A program made the translations under genes and the position numbers. The notes under the pieces were generated by a model that saw nothing but the letters and a program-made list of their open reading frames with translations, was not told the DNA's origin and did no database searches. Below, one piece after another: positions 26,013-34,101 of a DNA stretch of 53,095 nt (positions within the stretch are counted from its first letter, which is position 1; each line of letters begins with the position of its first letter). The DNA comes from Oscillospiraceae bacterium (GTDB lineage: Bacteria > Bacillota > Clostridia > Oscillospirales > Ruminococcaceae), in contig JAGAJF010000151.1 in NCBI GenBank assembly GCA_017829005.1, positions 1 to 53,095 of the forward strand, read 5' to 3'.

Positions 26013-26698
26013 ATATAAACAATCTCTTCTGGCTGGGAAGATATGTTGAGAGAGTATTCACTACCTTGAACAGCTTTTTCAAATACGCCGACAGGTTTAT
26101 CGAGGGCGGTCAGGAAGCATATGAAAAATATCTTGCGGATATAAATGTTCCCGATATCTACAAAAGCTCGGAGGACTTTTTCCACCGCTATGTTTTCGAT
26201 ATGTCCGACCCCAACTCCATAATCTCAAATCTTGACAGGGCGCTGGGCAACGGCATTGTCCTCAGAGAGGAGATAAAAACGCCCTCTCTCTCATATTTGC
26301 AGATGGCTATGGACAAGTTCAAGTCCTGCGAGGGAACGGACAAGATACGCTATGATATGCTCCCCGTAAGAGACGCAATTTACGCCTTCTGGGGCAGCGT
26401 TGACAATAATATGACCAATGCCGAGGCTTTACGTGTTATCCATCTGGGAAAATCGGTGGAGCGTGCGGATATGTTTCTCCGTCTGGGCTACCCTTCGGAG
26501 GATATTTCAGCCGAGCTTGACAATCTTATAAAGCACGTTTCAAGGTACGGCGGCGAAACCGGCATTATCAGCGCCGATGCTTTTGATGCTCTGAAAGCGG
26601 CGGCTCAGAGCCGTGATTACAGAGGTAAAAAGGCAGAGCTTATTGACAATATTGAAAGACTTGTTGAGGTGAACTTCCTTGAAACGGCTTCGGTTTGA
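25991..26698 (+). CDS. alpha-E domain protein (DUF403)
   Basis: 235-residue all-helical protein with the family opening INNLFWLGRYVERVFTTLNSFF and a second helical repeat VIHLGKSVERADMFLRLGY carrying conserved Arg/Glu. It partners the ATP-grasp protein in predicted peptide-tagging or amide-forming systems. It overlaps the ATP-grasp gene by 22 bases and the transglutaminase gene by 20, so the three are translationally coupled. Confidence 0.88.
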   Translation: MGAITRININNLFWLGRYVERVFTTLNSFFKYADRFIEGGQEAYEKYLADINVPDIYKSSEDFFHRYVFDMSDPNSIISNLDRALGNGIVLREEIKTPSLSYLQMAMDKFKSCEGTDKIRYDMLPVRDAIYAFWGSVDNNMTNAEALRVIHLGKSVERADMFLRLGYPSEDISAELDNLIKHVSRYGGETGIISADAFDALKAAAQSRDYRGKKAELIDNIERLVEVNFLETASV

Positions 26699-27455
26699 AT
26701 ATGAAACAAAGCTTGAATTTACACGCAGCGTAACGTCACATTCCTTTACTCTGCGCTGCGTGCCCTTTTCGGACGGCAGACAGGTGATAACGGAGCCTGT
26801 CTGCGATATACTGCCGAAAACGGGCAGCATATGGCGCAGCCGTGACAGCTTCGGCAATATGCTTATCTGCGGACGAATGGACGAGCCTCATGCTGAATTT
26901 GCCTTCAAGGTAACGGGTGAGGCGCAGATACTTAATTCCTGCGAAAGCTATGGAACGGCTCCGGAATTTTACCGCTTCAGCTCGCCCTTGACTGTCCCCG
27001 GTGAAAACATCGCCGCATTTTACAAGGAGAATGCTTCCGAAAGTGCCGATCTGCTCACAAGGGCTGTAGGGCTTTCGGAAAGCGTGTATAAGGCTATGAC
27101 CTATGAGAGGGGAGTTACCCGTGTGGGTACAACGGCGGAGGAGGCAATGGAAGGCAGGGTCGGCGTATGTCAGGACTATGCCCATATCCTCCTTGCGCTC
27201 CTGCGAATGGACGGAATACGGAGCCGCTATGTGTCGGGACTGGCATTCGAGTGCGGGGAGACCCATGCATGGGTGGAGGTAAACGACGGCTCACGGTGGA
27301 TAGGAATTGACCCCACCCATAACCGTCTTATCGGAGACTGCTACATTAAGCTGTGTCACGGCAGGGATTACTCCGACTGCCCCATTGAACGGGGAATTTA
27401 CCTGGGAAATGCAGGCAGCGTTCAGACTATTTCTTCAAGAGTAACAGACAGCTAA
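26679..27455 (+). CDS. transglutaminase-like cysteine protease
   Basis: 258-residue protein with an N-terminal beta domain and a transglutaminase core. The triad is Cys164 (GVCQDYAH), His196 (ETHAWVEV) and Asp211 (GIDPTHN). A TTG start after GAGGTG fits the overlap with the preceding gene. No signal peptide, so it acts in the cytoplasm, probably cutting or forming peptide or isopeptide bonds on the product of the ATP-grasp system. Function inferred from family context. Confidence 0.88.
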   Translation: MKRLRFEYETKLEFTRSVTSHSFTLRCVPFSDGRQVITEPVCDILPKTGSIWRSRDSFGNMLICGRMDEPHAEFAFKVTGEAQILNSCESYGTAPEFYRFSSPLTVPGENIAAFYKENASESADLLTRAVGLSESVYKAMTYERGVTRVGTTAEEAMEGRVGVCQDYAHILLALLRMDGIRSRYVSGLAFECGETHAWVEVNDGSRWIGIDPTHNRLIGDCYIKLCHGRDYSDCPIERGIYLGNAGSVQTISSRVTDS

Positions 27456-27491
27456 TTTTTCAAAATTTCAGGGAAAGGAAAATTCAGATTT

Positions 27492-28433
27492 ATGACAACG
27501 GTTATAGCAAGCGCAGGTCTTGCGGTCAACGAACGTATTGAGATACGCAGGAACAGAATTACGGGAGAGGGAGAAAATAACGGCAAAAGGGTCTGCATAG
27601 TAACAGGCACTCACGGCGATGAGCTGGAGGGTCAGTATGTCTGTGCAGAAATAGCACGTGTGCTTTCGGAAAATCTTTCAAAGCTTTGCGGCGTGGTGGA
27701 TATCTACCCCGCCCTCAATCCTCTGGGAGTGGACAGCATCACAAGAGGCATACCCCTTTTCGACCTTGATATGAACAGGATATTCCCGGGCACCGCCGAT
27801 GGAACTATGGCTGAGTGCCTTGCCGCCGATATCATAAAGGATATAAGCGGGGCGGATATCTGTATAGATATCCATTCCAGCAATATCTATCTCAAGGAGA
27901 TACCTCAGATACGGATAAACGAGCTGAGCGCAGAGGAGCTTCTGCCCTATGCAAAAATGCTTGGCTGCGATTTTATATGGATACATTCCTCGGCAACTGT
28001 GCTTGAAAGCACCCTTGCCTACAGCCTTAACACCACAGGCACAAAGACCCTTGTGGTGGAAATGGGCGTGGGAATGAGAATAACAAGAGAATACTGCCGT
28101 CAGCTTACCGCAGGAATTTTTAATCTGCTTAAAAATCTCGGAATGTGGTCGGGCGCAACAGAGCCTGTGAGAGATCCTATCGTTTCGGGAGAAAGAGCGG
28201 TGGAATTTGTAAACAGCGGCGCAGACGGCATTTTTGTGCCCTGCGTGGAGCATTGGGTGGATATAGAGAAGGGCGAACATATCGGAGATGTCCTTGACCC
28301 CGCAACGGGCAGGCTTGAGGAATATGTGACCGCCCCCTGCAGCGGCAGGATATTTACTTTAAGAGAATTTCCCATAGTCTACGGCGGCTCGCTTATTGCC
28401 CGTATTTTGGTGGGAGGTGAAGACAATGCGTAA
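27492..28433 (+). CDS. AstE/AspA-family zinc deacylase (intact)
   Basis: 313-residue succinylglutamate desuccinylase/aspartoacylase-family protein, a carboxypeptidase-like zinc fold. Metal ligands are His41 and Glu44 in GTHGDELEG and His128 in DIHSS; the general base is Glu190 in LVVEMGVG; DLDMNRIFPG binds substrate. A beta-barrel C-terminal domain follows (TAPCSGRIFTLREFP). It would remove an acyl group from an amino acid or amino-terminated product. AAAGGAAAA precedes ATG 27492. Start of a tandem pair; the next gene overlaps its end by 8 bases. Confidence 0.85.
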   Translation: MTTVIASAGLAVNERIEIRRNRITGEGENNGKRVCIVTGTHGDELEGQYVCAEIARVLSENLSKLCGVVDIYPALNPLGVDSITRGIPLFDLDMNRIFPGTADGTMAECLAADIIKDISGADICIDIHSSNIYLKEIPQIRINELSAEELLPYAKMLGCDFIWIHSSATVLESTLAYSLNTTGTKTLVVEMGVGMRITREYCRQLTAGIFNLLKNLGMWSGATEPVRDPIVSGERAVEFVNSGADGIFVPCVEHWVDIEKGEHIGDVLDPATGRLEEYVTAPCSGRIFTLREFPIVYGGSLIARILVGGEDNA

Positions 28434-29352
28434 GCAGGTATTATACTCCATTCGTTCCCCCTACCGTCAGCCTATGGAGGTAACGGGATTTAAATTCGGC
28501 AGCGGCGAAAAGGCAATTTGCATCGTAGGCGCAATGAGAGGAAACGAGATACAGCAGATGTATGTCTGCTCCCAGCTTGTAAAGAGACTTAAAGAGCTTG
28601 AGCGTGAGGGCAGTATATGCAGCGGCAAGGAAATAATGATAGTTCCCTGTGTGAATTATTATTCCATGAACATTGGCAAGCGCTTCTGGACAATGGACAA
28701 CACGGACATTAACCGAATGTTCCCGGGATATGACTTAGGCGAGACCACCCAGCGAATTGCCGACGGACTTTTCAAGGAGATACAGGGCTATGCCTACGGC
28801 GTTCAGATGGCAAGCTTCTATCAGCAGGGAGATTTTCTCCCTCACGTTAAGCTTATGGAAACGGGCTTCACCGACCATAAGGATATGATAGATTTCGGGC
28901 TGCCATATGCTTTTGTAAGAACGCCCCGCCCCTACGACACCACCACCCTCAACTACAACTGGCAGGTGTGGGAGACAAAGGCATTTTCCGTTTACACAAA
29001 TGCCACCGACCACATTGACGAGGCTTCCGCAAAAATTGCGGTGGACGCAGTTATCAGGTTTATGGTGAAGCGGGGCATAATAACGACAAAGGTGACGGGA
29101 GGCAGCGTTACCGAGATAGTGGACGAAAGGGGACTTATCCAGATACATTCCCCCTGTGCAGGTATCTGCAAAAGCCACGTGCGCCCCGGTGACGAGATAC
29201 GCAAGGGCGATCTGCTCTGCGAGATAATCGACCCTCTTGAGGGCGAGGTCATTTCCCGTATCTTCGCACCCGTAAACGGCATAGTATTTTTCAACTATAA
29301 CCGTCCCCTTGAATTTGAAAAAAGCGTGCTTTACAAGATAATCAGCATATGA
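28426..29352 (+). CDS. AstE/AspA-family paralogue lacking zinc ligands
   Basis: 308-residue paralogue of the preceding protein with the same fold marks (NTDINRMFPG; C-terminal HSPCAGICKSHVRPG). At the metal site the histidines are replaced: Arg38 for the first His, Met128 for the last, and Tyr190 where the general base Glu belongs; only Glu41 remains. It therefore cannot use the usual mechanism and may be a regulatory or scaffolding partner of the intact copy. ATG 28426 follows GGGAGGTG and overlaps the previous stop. Confidence 0.82.
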   Translation: MRKQVLYSIRSPYRQPMEVTGFKFGSGEKAICIVGAMRGNEIQQMYVCSQLVKRLKELEREGSICSGKEIMIVPCVNYYSMNIGKRFWTMDNTDINRMFPGYDLGETTQRIADGLFKEIQGYAYGVQMASFYQQGDFLPHVKLMETGFTDHKDMIDFGLPYAFVRTPRPYDTTTLNYNWQVWETKAFSVYTNATDHIDEASAKIAVDAVIRFMVKRGIITTKVTGGSVTEIVDERGLIQIHSPCAGICKSHVRPGDEIRKGDLLCEIIDPLEGEVISRIFAPVNGIVFFNYNRPLEFEKSVLYKIISI

Positions 29353-30605
29353 AAAAAATATCTCTGCCCCCTGTGGGAAACCGCATACTAAAATCCGCCG
29401 CAGGAGTTTTTATCTGCGGTCTGGTATATTTTCTGCGCGGAAGGGGCGGCATACCCTTTTATTCAATGCTTGCTGTGCTGTGGTGCATACAGCCCTATTC
29501 GGAAAGCACCCTGAAAATGGCGGCACAGCGCACCGCAGGCACCTTTGTGGGTGCGCTGTTCGGGCTTATCACCATAGTTATTGAGATATACGCTGTTCCC
29601 ATTTATGACACGCTTTGGGGATATGCGTTCATAGCCTTGATGATAATTCCCGTCATATACACCACGGTGCTGCTTGACAAAAAGAACGCAAGCTATTTCT
29701 CCTGCGTGGTTTTCCTGTCAATAACTGTAATTCATATGACGGACAATGATCCTTTTCTGTTTGTTTTGAACAGAGTGCTTGACACCTTTATCGGCATAGG
29801 CGCAGGCATTGCGGTCAATTCCGTCCGTCTGCCGAGAAAGCGGATAAGGGACACCCTTTTTGCTGCCGAGCTTGACGATATGCTCTCCCCCGTAAACGAG
29901 CGGCTCACGCCCTACTCAAAGGTGGAGATAAACCGTATGCTCTCCGACGGCGCAAATTTCACCCTTGCCACAATGCGCACTCCCGGTGCCATAACCGAGA
30001 TACTTGCAGACGTGAAAATGAAGCTGCCCGTTATCGTGATGAACGGCGCAGCACTTTACGATATGAGGGAAAACAGCTATGTTATGGCATATATCATTTC
30101 CCACAGCACCTGTGAAAAAATACGAGGGATAGTAAAGAGCTATGATATGAATATGTTTACAAATGCGCTGTGCGGCGATAATCTGATGATATATTACGAC
30201 GAGCTGAAAAATGAGGCGGAAAAATCAATTTACACATCGTTGAAAAAGTCTCCCTACCGAAACTATGTAAACCGCCTGCCTTCCTCCGAGGACAGGGTAA
30301 TATATCTGATGATAGTTGACAGGTCGGATAAAATTTCCGCTCTTTATGAACAGCTTTCGGCAAGTATGGGGGAGCAGCTTAATATAATAACCTACCCCTC
30401 CGACGATTACAAGGGCTATTCCTACATCAAGATATACAACAAAAATGCAGGCAAGCGGAAGATGATAGAATACATATGTGAAAGCTATGGCATTGAAAAA
30501 TTCGTTACCCTGAGCATTGACGGCGAAAAGTCCGCACGAAGCATAAACAAAATTGCCCACGAGCTTAAAAAGAGCTTTGAGCCGCTTTATTTCGGAAAAA
30601 AATAA
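29349..30605 (+). CDS. FUSC-type membrane protein fused to a degenerate HAD domain
   Basis: 418 residues. Residues 1-165 hold about five to six hydrophobic segments in the style of aromatic-acid exporter/FUSC proteins (CIQPYSESTLKMAAQRTAGTF, then a RLPRKRIRD turn). The rest resembles a Cof-type HAD phosphatase, with TLATMRTPGAI like the TGR motif II and PVIVMNGAALYD. Motif I reads ELDDM (Glu174-Met178) instead of DxDGT and the distal GDxxND motif is absent, so phosphatase activity is unlikely. Start overlaps the previous stop (ATGA). Probable exporter or membrane sensor of this operon's product. Confidence 0.75.
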   Translation: MKKISLPPVGNRILKSAAGVFICGLVYFLRGRGGIPFYSMLAVLWCIQPYSESTLKMAAQRTAGTFVGALFGLITIVIEIYAVPIYDTLWGYAFIALMIIPVIYTTVLLDKKNASYFSCVVFLSITVIHMTDNDPFLFVLNRVLDTFIGIGAGIAVNSVRLPRKRIRDTLFAAELDDMLSPVNERLTPYSKVEINRMLSDGANFTLATMRTPGAITEILADVKMKLPVIVMNGAALYDMRENSYVMAYIISHSTCEKIRGIVKSYDMNMFTNALCGDNLMIYYDELKNEAEKSIYTSLKKSPYRNYVNRLPSSEDRVIYLMIVDRSDKISALYEQLSASMGEQLNIITYPSDDYKGYSYIKIYNKNAGKRKMIEYICESYGIEKFVTLSIDGEKSARSINKIAHELKKSFEPLYFGKK

Positions 30606-30607
30606 AA

Positions 30608-30651
30608 ATGTGTATCTCCCTTATGCGAGAAGGGGAGATACACATTTTTTT
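30608..30651. terminator. bidirectional terminator
   Basis: Perfect 13-bp stem ATGTGTATCTCCC (30608-30620) with GGGAGATACACAT (30633-30645) and T tract; A tract on the other side. Serves the ATP-grasp operon and the leftward transaldolase gene. Confidence 0.92.
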
Positions 30652-30666
30652 GCATATGTATGCAGC

Positions 30667-31311
30667 TTATTTCTTTGCATTCTTCCAGTCGTCAAGAAAT
30701 CTTGCGATACCGATATCGGTGAGAGGGTGCTTTATCATCTGTCTGATAACGTTCATGGGAACTGTGGCAATATGGCAGCCTGCTCTTGCGGCAGCTGTTA
30801 CGTGAATGGGGTTTCTTACAGAAGCTGCGATAATCTCTGTCTTGATTCCCTGAACATCGAAGATATCGGCAATTTCTCTGATAAGCTCCATTCCCTCCAT
30901 ACCGATGTCGTCAAGCCTTCCCAGGAAAGGGGAGACATATGACGCACCTGCATTTGCGGCGAGGATAGCCTGTGCGGCGGAGAAAATAAGGGTTACATTG
31001 GTCTTTATGCCCTGTGCGGTAAGTCTCTTGCAGGCTTTGAGTCCCTCGGCGCACATAGGCAACTTGATAACGATATTTTTGTGGATCTTAGCCAGCTCCA
31101 GCGCCTCTTCAACCATTTTGTCAGCCTCGAGAGAGATGACCTCGGCAGAGATGGGACCGTCAACTATCTGAGAGATCTCGGTCACTACCTCCTCGAAAAC
31201 TCTTCCCTCCTTGGCGATAAGTGAGGGGTTTGTGGTCACGCCGCATATAACTCCCAGACTTTCAGCCTCTCTGATATCATCGGTGTTTGCGGTGTCGATA
31301 AAAAGCTTCAT
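30667..31311 (-). CDS. transaldolase / fructose-6-phosphate aldolase family
   Basis: 214-residue short transaldolase. [13 protein letters not shown] opens the barrel, [13 protein letters not shown] follows, and the Schiff-base lysine is Lys83 in NIVIKLPM. Short members are either transaldolases in the pentose phosphate pathway or fructose-6-phosphate aldolases; the sequence alone does not decide. ATG 31311 follows AAAGGACAGG, so the 28-residue upstream extension is not used. Confidence 0.9.
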   Translation of the reverse strand: MKLFIDTANTDDIREAESLGVICGVTTNPSLIAKEGRVFEEVVTEISQIVDGPISAEVISLEADKMVEEALELAKIHKNIVIKLPMCAEGLKACKRLTAQGIKTNVTLIFSAAQAILAANAGASYVSPFLGRLDDIGMEGMELIREIADIFDVQGIKTEIIAASVRNPIHVTAAARAGCHIATVPMNVIRQMIKHPLTDIGIARFLDDWKNAKK

Positions 31312-31444
31312 AATTATCCTGTCCTTTCCCGGTAATTTTGTATCAAATGCACTTTTACAGTACCTGTTTACAGTTTTATTATATAACATTCTCAATGATT
31401 TTGCCTGCCAATTATTGTGCAGTTTAACCTATATTTTGTGCAAA

Positions 31445-31514
31445 AAAAGGTCAGCCCAAGGGAATTACCGATAACGCTTCTTTATCGGTAATTCCCTGAT
31501 CGGACTGACCTTTT
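31445..31514 (-). terminator. nested-stem terminator after secF
   Basis: Outer stem AAAAGGTCAG (31445-31454) with CTGACCTTTT (31505-31514); inner perfect 15-bp stem 31460-31474 with 31482-31496 (GGGAATTACCGATAA). Located just after the secF stop. Confidence 0.88.
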
Positions 31515-31526
31515 GATATTATTTGG

Positions 31527-32501
31527 TTATGCTTCAACAGATTTTTCGGGAGCAGCCTTTTTCTTGCCGCCCTTGCCCGATTTTTTCTCCTCAAGCCATA
31601 CCCACAGGGGACCTGCAATGCAGGTGGAGGAGTATGCGCCCGAGATAAGACCCATTGTCATGGGGAATGCAAAGGAGATGATGGAGTTTACACCGTAGAT
31701 GACCGCAACAACGGAAATTACTATCATTGCCGAAACTGTTGTAACGGTAGTATTGATGGAACGTGTCATAGACTGGTTTATGCTGAGGCTTGTAAGCTCA
31801 CCGAGAGAACACTTGTTCTTGTAGAGCTTCTTGTTTTCACGGATACGGTCGTAAATAACGATGGTGCTGTTGATGGAGTAACCGAAAATTGTGAGGATTA
31901 CTGCCATAAAGTTTGCGTCGATCTCCATACCGAATACGATGAAGGTTCCGTAAACCACGATGATATCGTGAAGAAGAGCTGCAACGGCACACACACCTGC
32001 CAGCCAGCCGCCGATGTTTTTAAATCTTACGGCGATATAGATGATAAGCACGATCGCCGCAAATACTGCCGCAACAAGGCACTTGCTGAAAAATTCCTTA
32101 CCTGCGGAGGGGGATACATCTGTGGACTCTACAAGCTCAAGGTTATTTGCCGCATATTTTTCCTCAAGGGTGTTGGTGAGGACGATCTGCTTGTCAGCGG
32201 TAAGTCCCGAGTTTGAAAGCATTGAGAGCTGAACGTTGTTCTTTCCTGTGTTGAAGTCGGTTCCGGTGGTTGCCTTTACGCCAATGCCCTCAAGAGCTGC
32301 GGAAGCGTCCTCTTGGAATGTGTTAAGGTCGATCTCACCCTCATAGAGATAGGTGATAAGGGTACCGCCCTTGAACTGGATATCAAGCTTTGCTCCGAAA
32401 ATGAATGAGGATAAAATGCAGAACGCAACTAAAATAATTGAAACAGTGAAATATATCTTTCTGTTTTTGATAAAATCTATATGGAATTTGCAGTCGCTCA
32501 T
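31527..32501 (-). CDS. secF: protein-export membrane protein SecF
   Basis: 324 residues with six membrane spans and a periplasmic-side loop after the first; DIQFKGGTLITYLYEGEID marks the family and YDRIRENKKLYK the cytoplasmic loop. With SecD it uses the proton gradient to aid late steps of SecYEG export. The ATGA overlap with secD couples their translation. The C-terminus is lysine-rich. Confidence 0.95.
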   Translation of the reverse strand: MSDCKFHIDFIKNRKIYFTVSIILVAFCILSSFIFGAKLDIQFKGGTLITYLYEGEIDLNTFQEDASAALEGIGVKATTGTDFNTGKNNVQLSMLSNSGLTADKQIVLTNTLEEKYAANNLELVESTDVSPSAGKEFFSKCLVAAVFAAIVLIIYIAVRFKNIGGWLAGVCAVAALLHDIIVVYGTFIVFGMEIDANFMAVILTIFGYSINSTIVIYDRIRENKKLYKNKCSLGELTSLSINQSMTRSINTTVTTVSAMIVISVVAVIYGVNSIISFAFPMTMGLISGAYSSTCIAGPLWVWLEEKKSGKGGKKKAAPEKSVEA

Positions 32502-33916
32502 TTCTTAGCACCTCCGTAAAGCTTGGGATTTCTGAACGCCTTGAAGCCCGAGAGGGACATAGTCATAAGTCTGGAGCAGAGAACTCCGAAGAAGAGGTTC
32601 AGTATGGTACCTGTCAGCAGGGTGAAGCCGAAGGAATAAATGGTTCCTGCGGTGGAGGGACCGAACATAAAGAATACGAAGTGGAGAGCCTTGGCAAAGA
32701 TACTGTCGGGAGTTCCGAATGCGCCCATAAGGATAACGGCAACGAGTATCATTGTGATGTTTCCGTCCATAATGGCGGAAAGAGCACGCTGATAGCCGCT
32801 GATAAGGGCACCGTCAAGGGTCTTGCCGTTGTTCAGCTCTTCCTTTATTCTCTCGGCGGTGATAACATTGGCGTCAACGCCCATTCCGACTGCAAGGATA
32901 ATACCTGCGATACCGGGAATGGTGAGAATGCCGCTGGCGTTAAAGCCGAAGTAACCCGAAACAAATGCGAGAGTTCCCGCAACCTGTCCGATAAGCGCGA
33001 TAACAGCGATAAATCCGGGGAGTCTGTATACGGCTATCATAAATACAGCGATGCAGGCAAATGCTATAATTCCTGCGACCACCATTGCCTCAAGAGCGCC
33101 CATACCGAGGCTGGGGGAGATGGTGGAGAAGCTTGCGGTAACAAGCTTGAAGGGGAGTGCGCCGGAATTTATCTGATCGGCAAGCTTCTTTGAGCTTTCA
33201 GCGTCGAAGTTGCCGCTGATGGTAGCCTTGCCGTCGGTGATAACGGCGCTTACTCTGGGGTAGGAGATGCAGGTATCGTCCATCCAGATGGAGATAACGC
33301 CGCCCTCGTTGTAAAGCTTTTCGGTAGCTTCTGCGAACTTCTTTGCACCCTCGTCGGTGAGGTTAAGAGCAACAAGCCACTGGCTGCCTGCATTTGCGCT
33401 CTGGTCGTATGCGGCATAAGCCTCGGCAACGTCCTTACCCTCGAGGATAATGTTTTCGGCGGTAACGCCAGTGGGCTTGTTCATACTGTCAAGCTCTATG
33501 CCCTCACGGAAGGTAAGCTGTGCAGTCTCGCCCAGCTCCTTAACGGCAGCCTCGGGGTCGAACTCAGCCTCGCCCTCCTTCCAGGGGAAACGTACTATTA
33601 TACGGTCGTTGCTGTAATCAATGTATGCCTCGTAATCGGTGATGTTCAGGTTTATCATACGCTGAACGATGACCTCCTTGGCGGAATCCAGCTGTTCGTC
33701 TGTGGCGTCGAAGCCCTCGGGAGGTGTAAATGTAACATCAACGCCGCCCTTGATGTCGATACCGAATCTGATATCGTCAACGCCTTTTACGTAAACTGTT
33801 TCAATATCGCCGTAGTAGCTGCTGATGCCGAAGAGCACCGAAGCTGCAAATGCCGCTATCAGCAGGAAAACGACAAAGAATACAGGTTTTTTGACCCTTT
33901 TCACTTTTATGACCAT
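32498..33916 (-). CDS. secD: protein-export membrane protein SecD
   Basis: About 472 residues: one N-terminal span, a large extracytoplasmic domain opening with RFGIDIKGGVDVTFTP, then five spans with GMGVDANVITAERIKEEL. Separate SecD and SecF genes, as here, are the common arrangement outside the Bacillus fusion. The start is ambiguous: ATG 33916 (GGGA 5 bases upstream) or GTG 33904 (12 bases from AAAGGA); the in-frame ATG at 33964 is too far from any site. Promoter at 33985-34013. Confidence 0.92.
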   Translation of the reverse strand: MVIKVKRVKKPVFFVVFLLIAAFAASVLFGISSYYGDIETVYVKGVDDIRFGIDIKGGVDVTFTPPEGFDATDEQLDSAKEVIVQRMINLNITDYEAYIDYSNDRIIVRFPWKEGEAEFDPEAAVKELGETAQLTFREGIELDSMNKPTGVTAENIILEGKDVAEAYAAYDQSANAGSQWLVALNLTDEGAKKFAEATEKLYNEGGVISIWMDDTCISYPRVSAVITDGKATISGNFDAESSKKLADQINSGALPFKLVTASFSTISPSLGMGALEAMVVAGIIAFACIAVFMIAVYRLPGFIAVIALIGQVAGTLAFVSGYFGFNASGILTIPGIAGIILAVGMGVDANVITAERIKEELNNGKTLDGALISGYQRALSAIMDGNITMILVAVILMGAFGTPDSIFAKALHFVFFMFGPSTAGTIYSFGFTLLTGTILNLFFGVLCSRLMTMSLSGFKAFRNPKLYGGAKK

Positions 33917-33984
33917 TCCTTTCCCGATGTCATATAAAACATCTGTGTTGAGCCGTTTCTGCATACGGCCGCAATTATCGTTTA

Positions 33985-34013
33985 ATTATAACATTTATTT
34001 GCACGCTTGTCAA
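33985..34013 (-). promoter_or_regulatory. promoter of secDF
   Basis: Minus strand: TTGACA (34008-34013), 17-base spacer, TATAAT (33985-33990). Confidence 0.9.
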
Positions 34014-34066
34014 TAGGTCAAAACTTAACTTTTACGAAATTTCCTGCCCTTTTTTCATATACCGAT

Positions 34067-34098
34067 AAAAAAGGCGCTGTCCTTACGGTCAGCACCAA
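34067..34098 (-). terminator. terminator of the GGDEF-like gene
   Basis: Minus strand stem GGTGCTG/CAGCGCC (34090-34096 with 34073-34079) followed by TTTTTT. Confidence 0.88.
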
Positions 34099-34101
34099 TT
34101 T

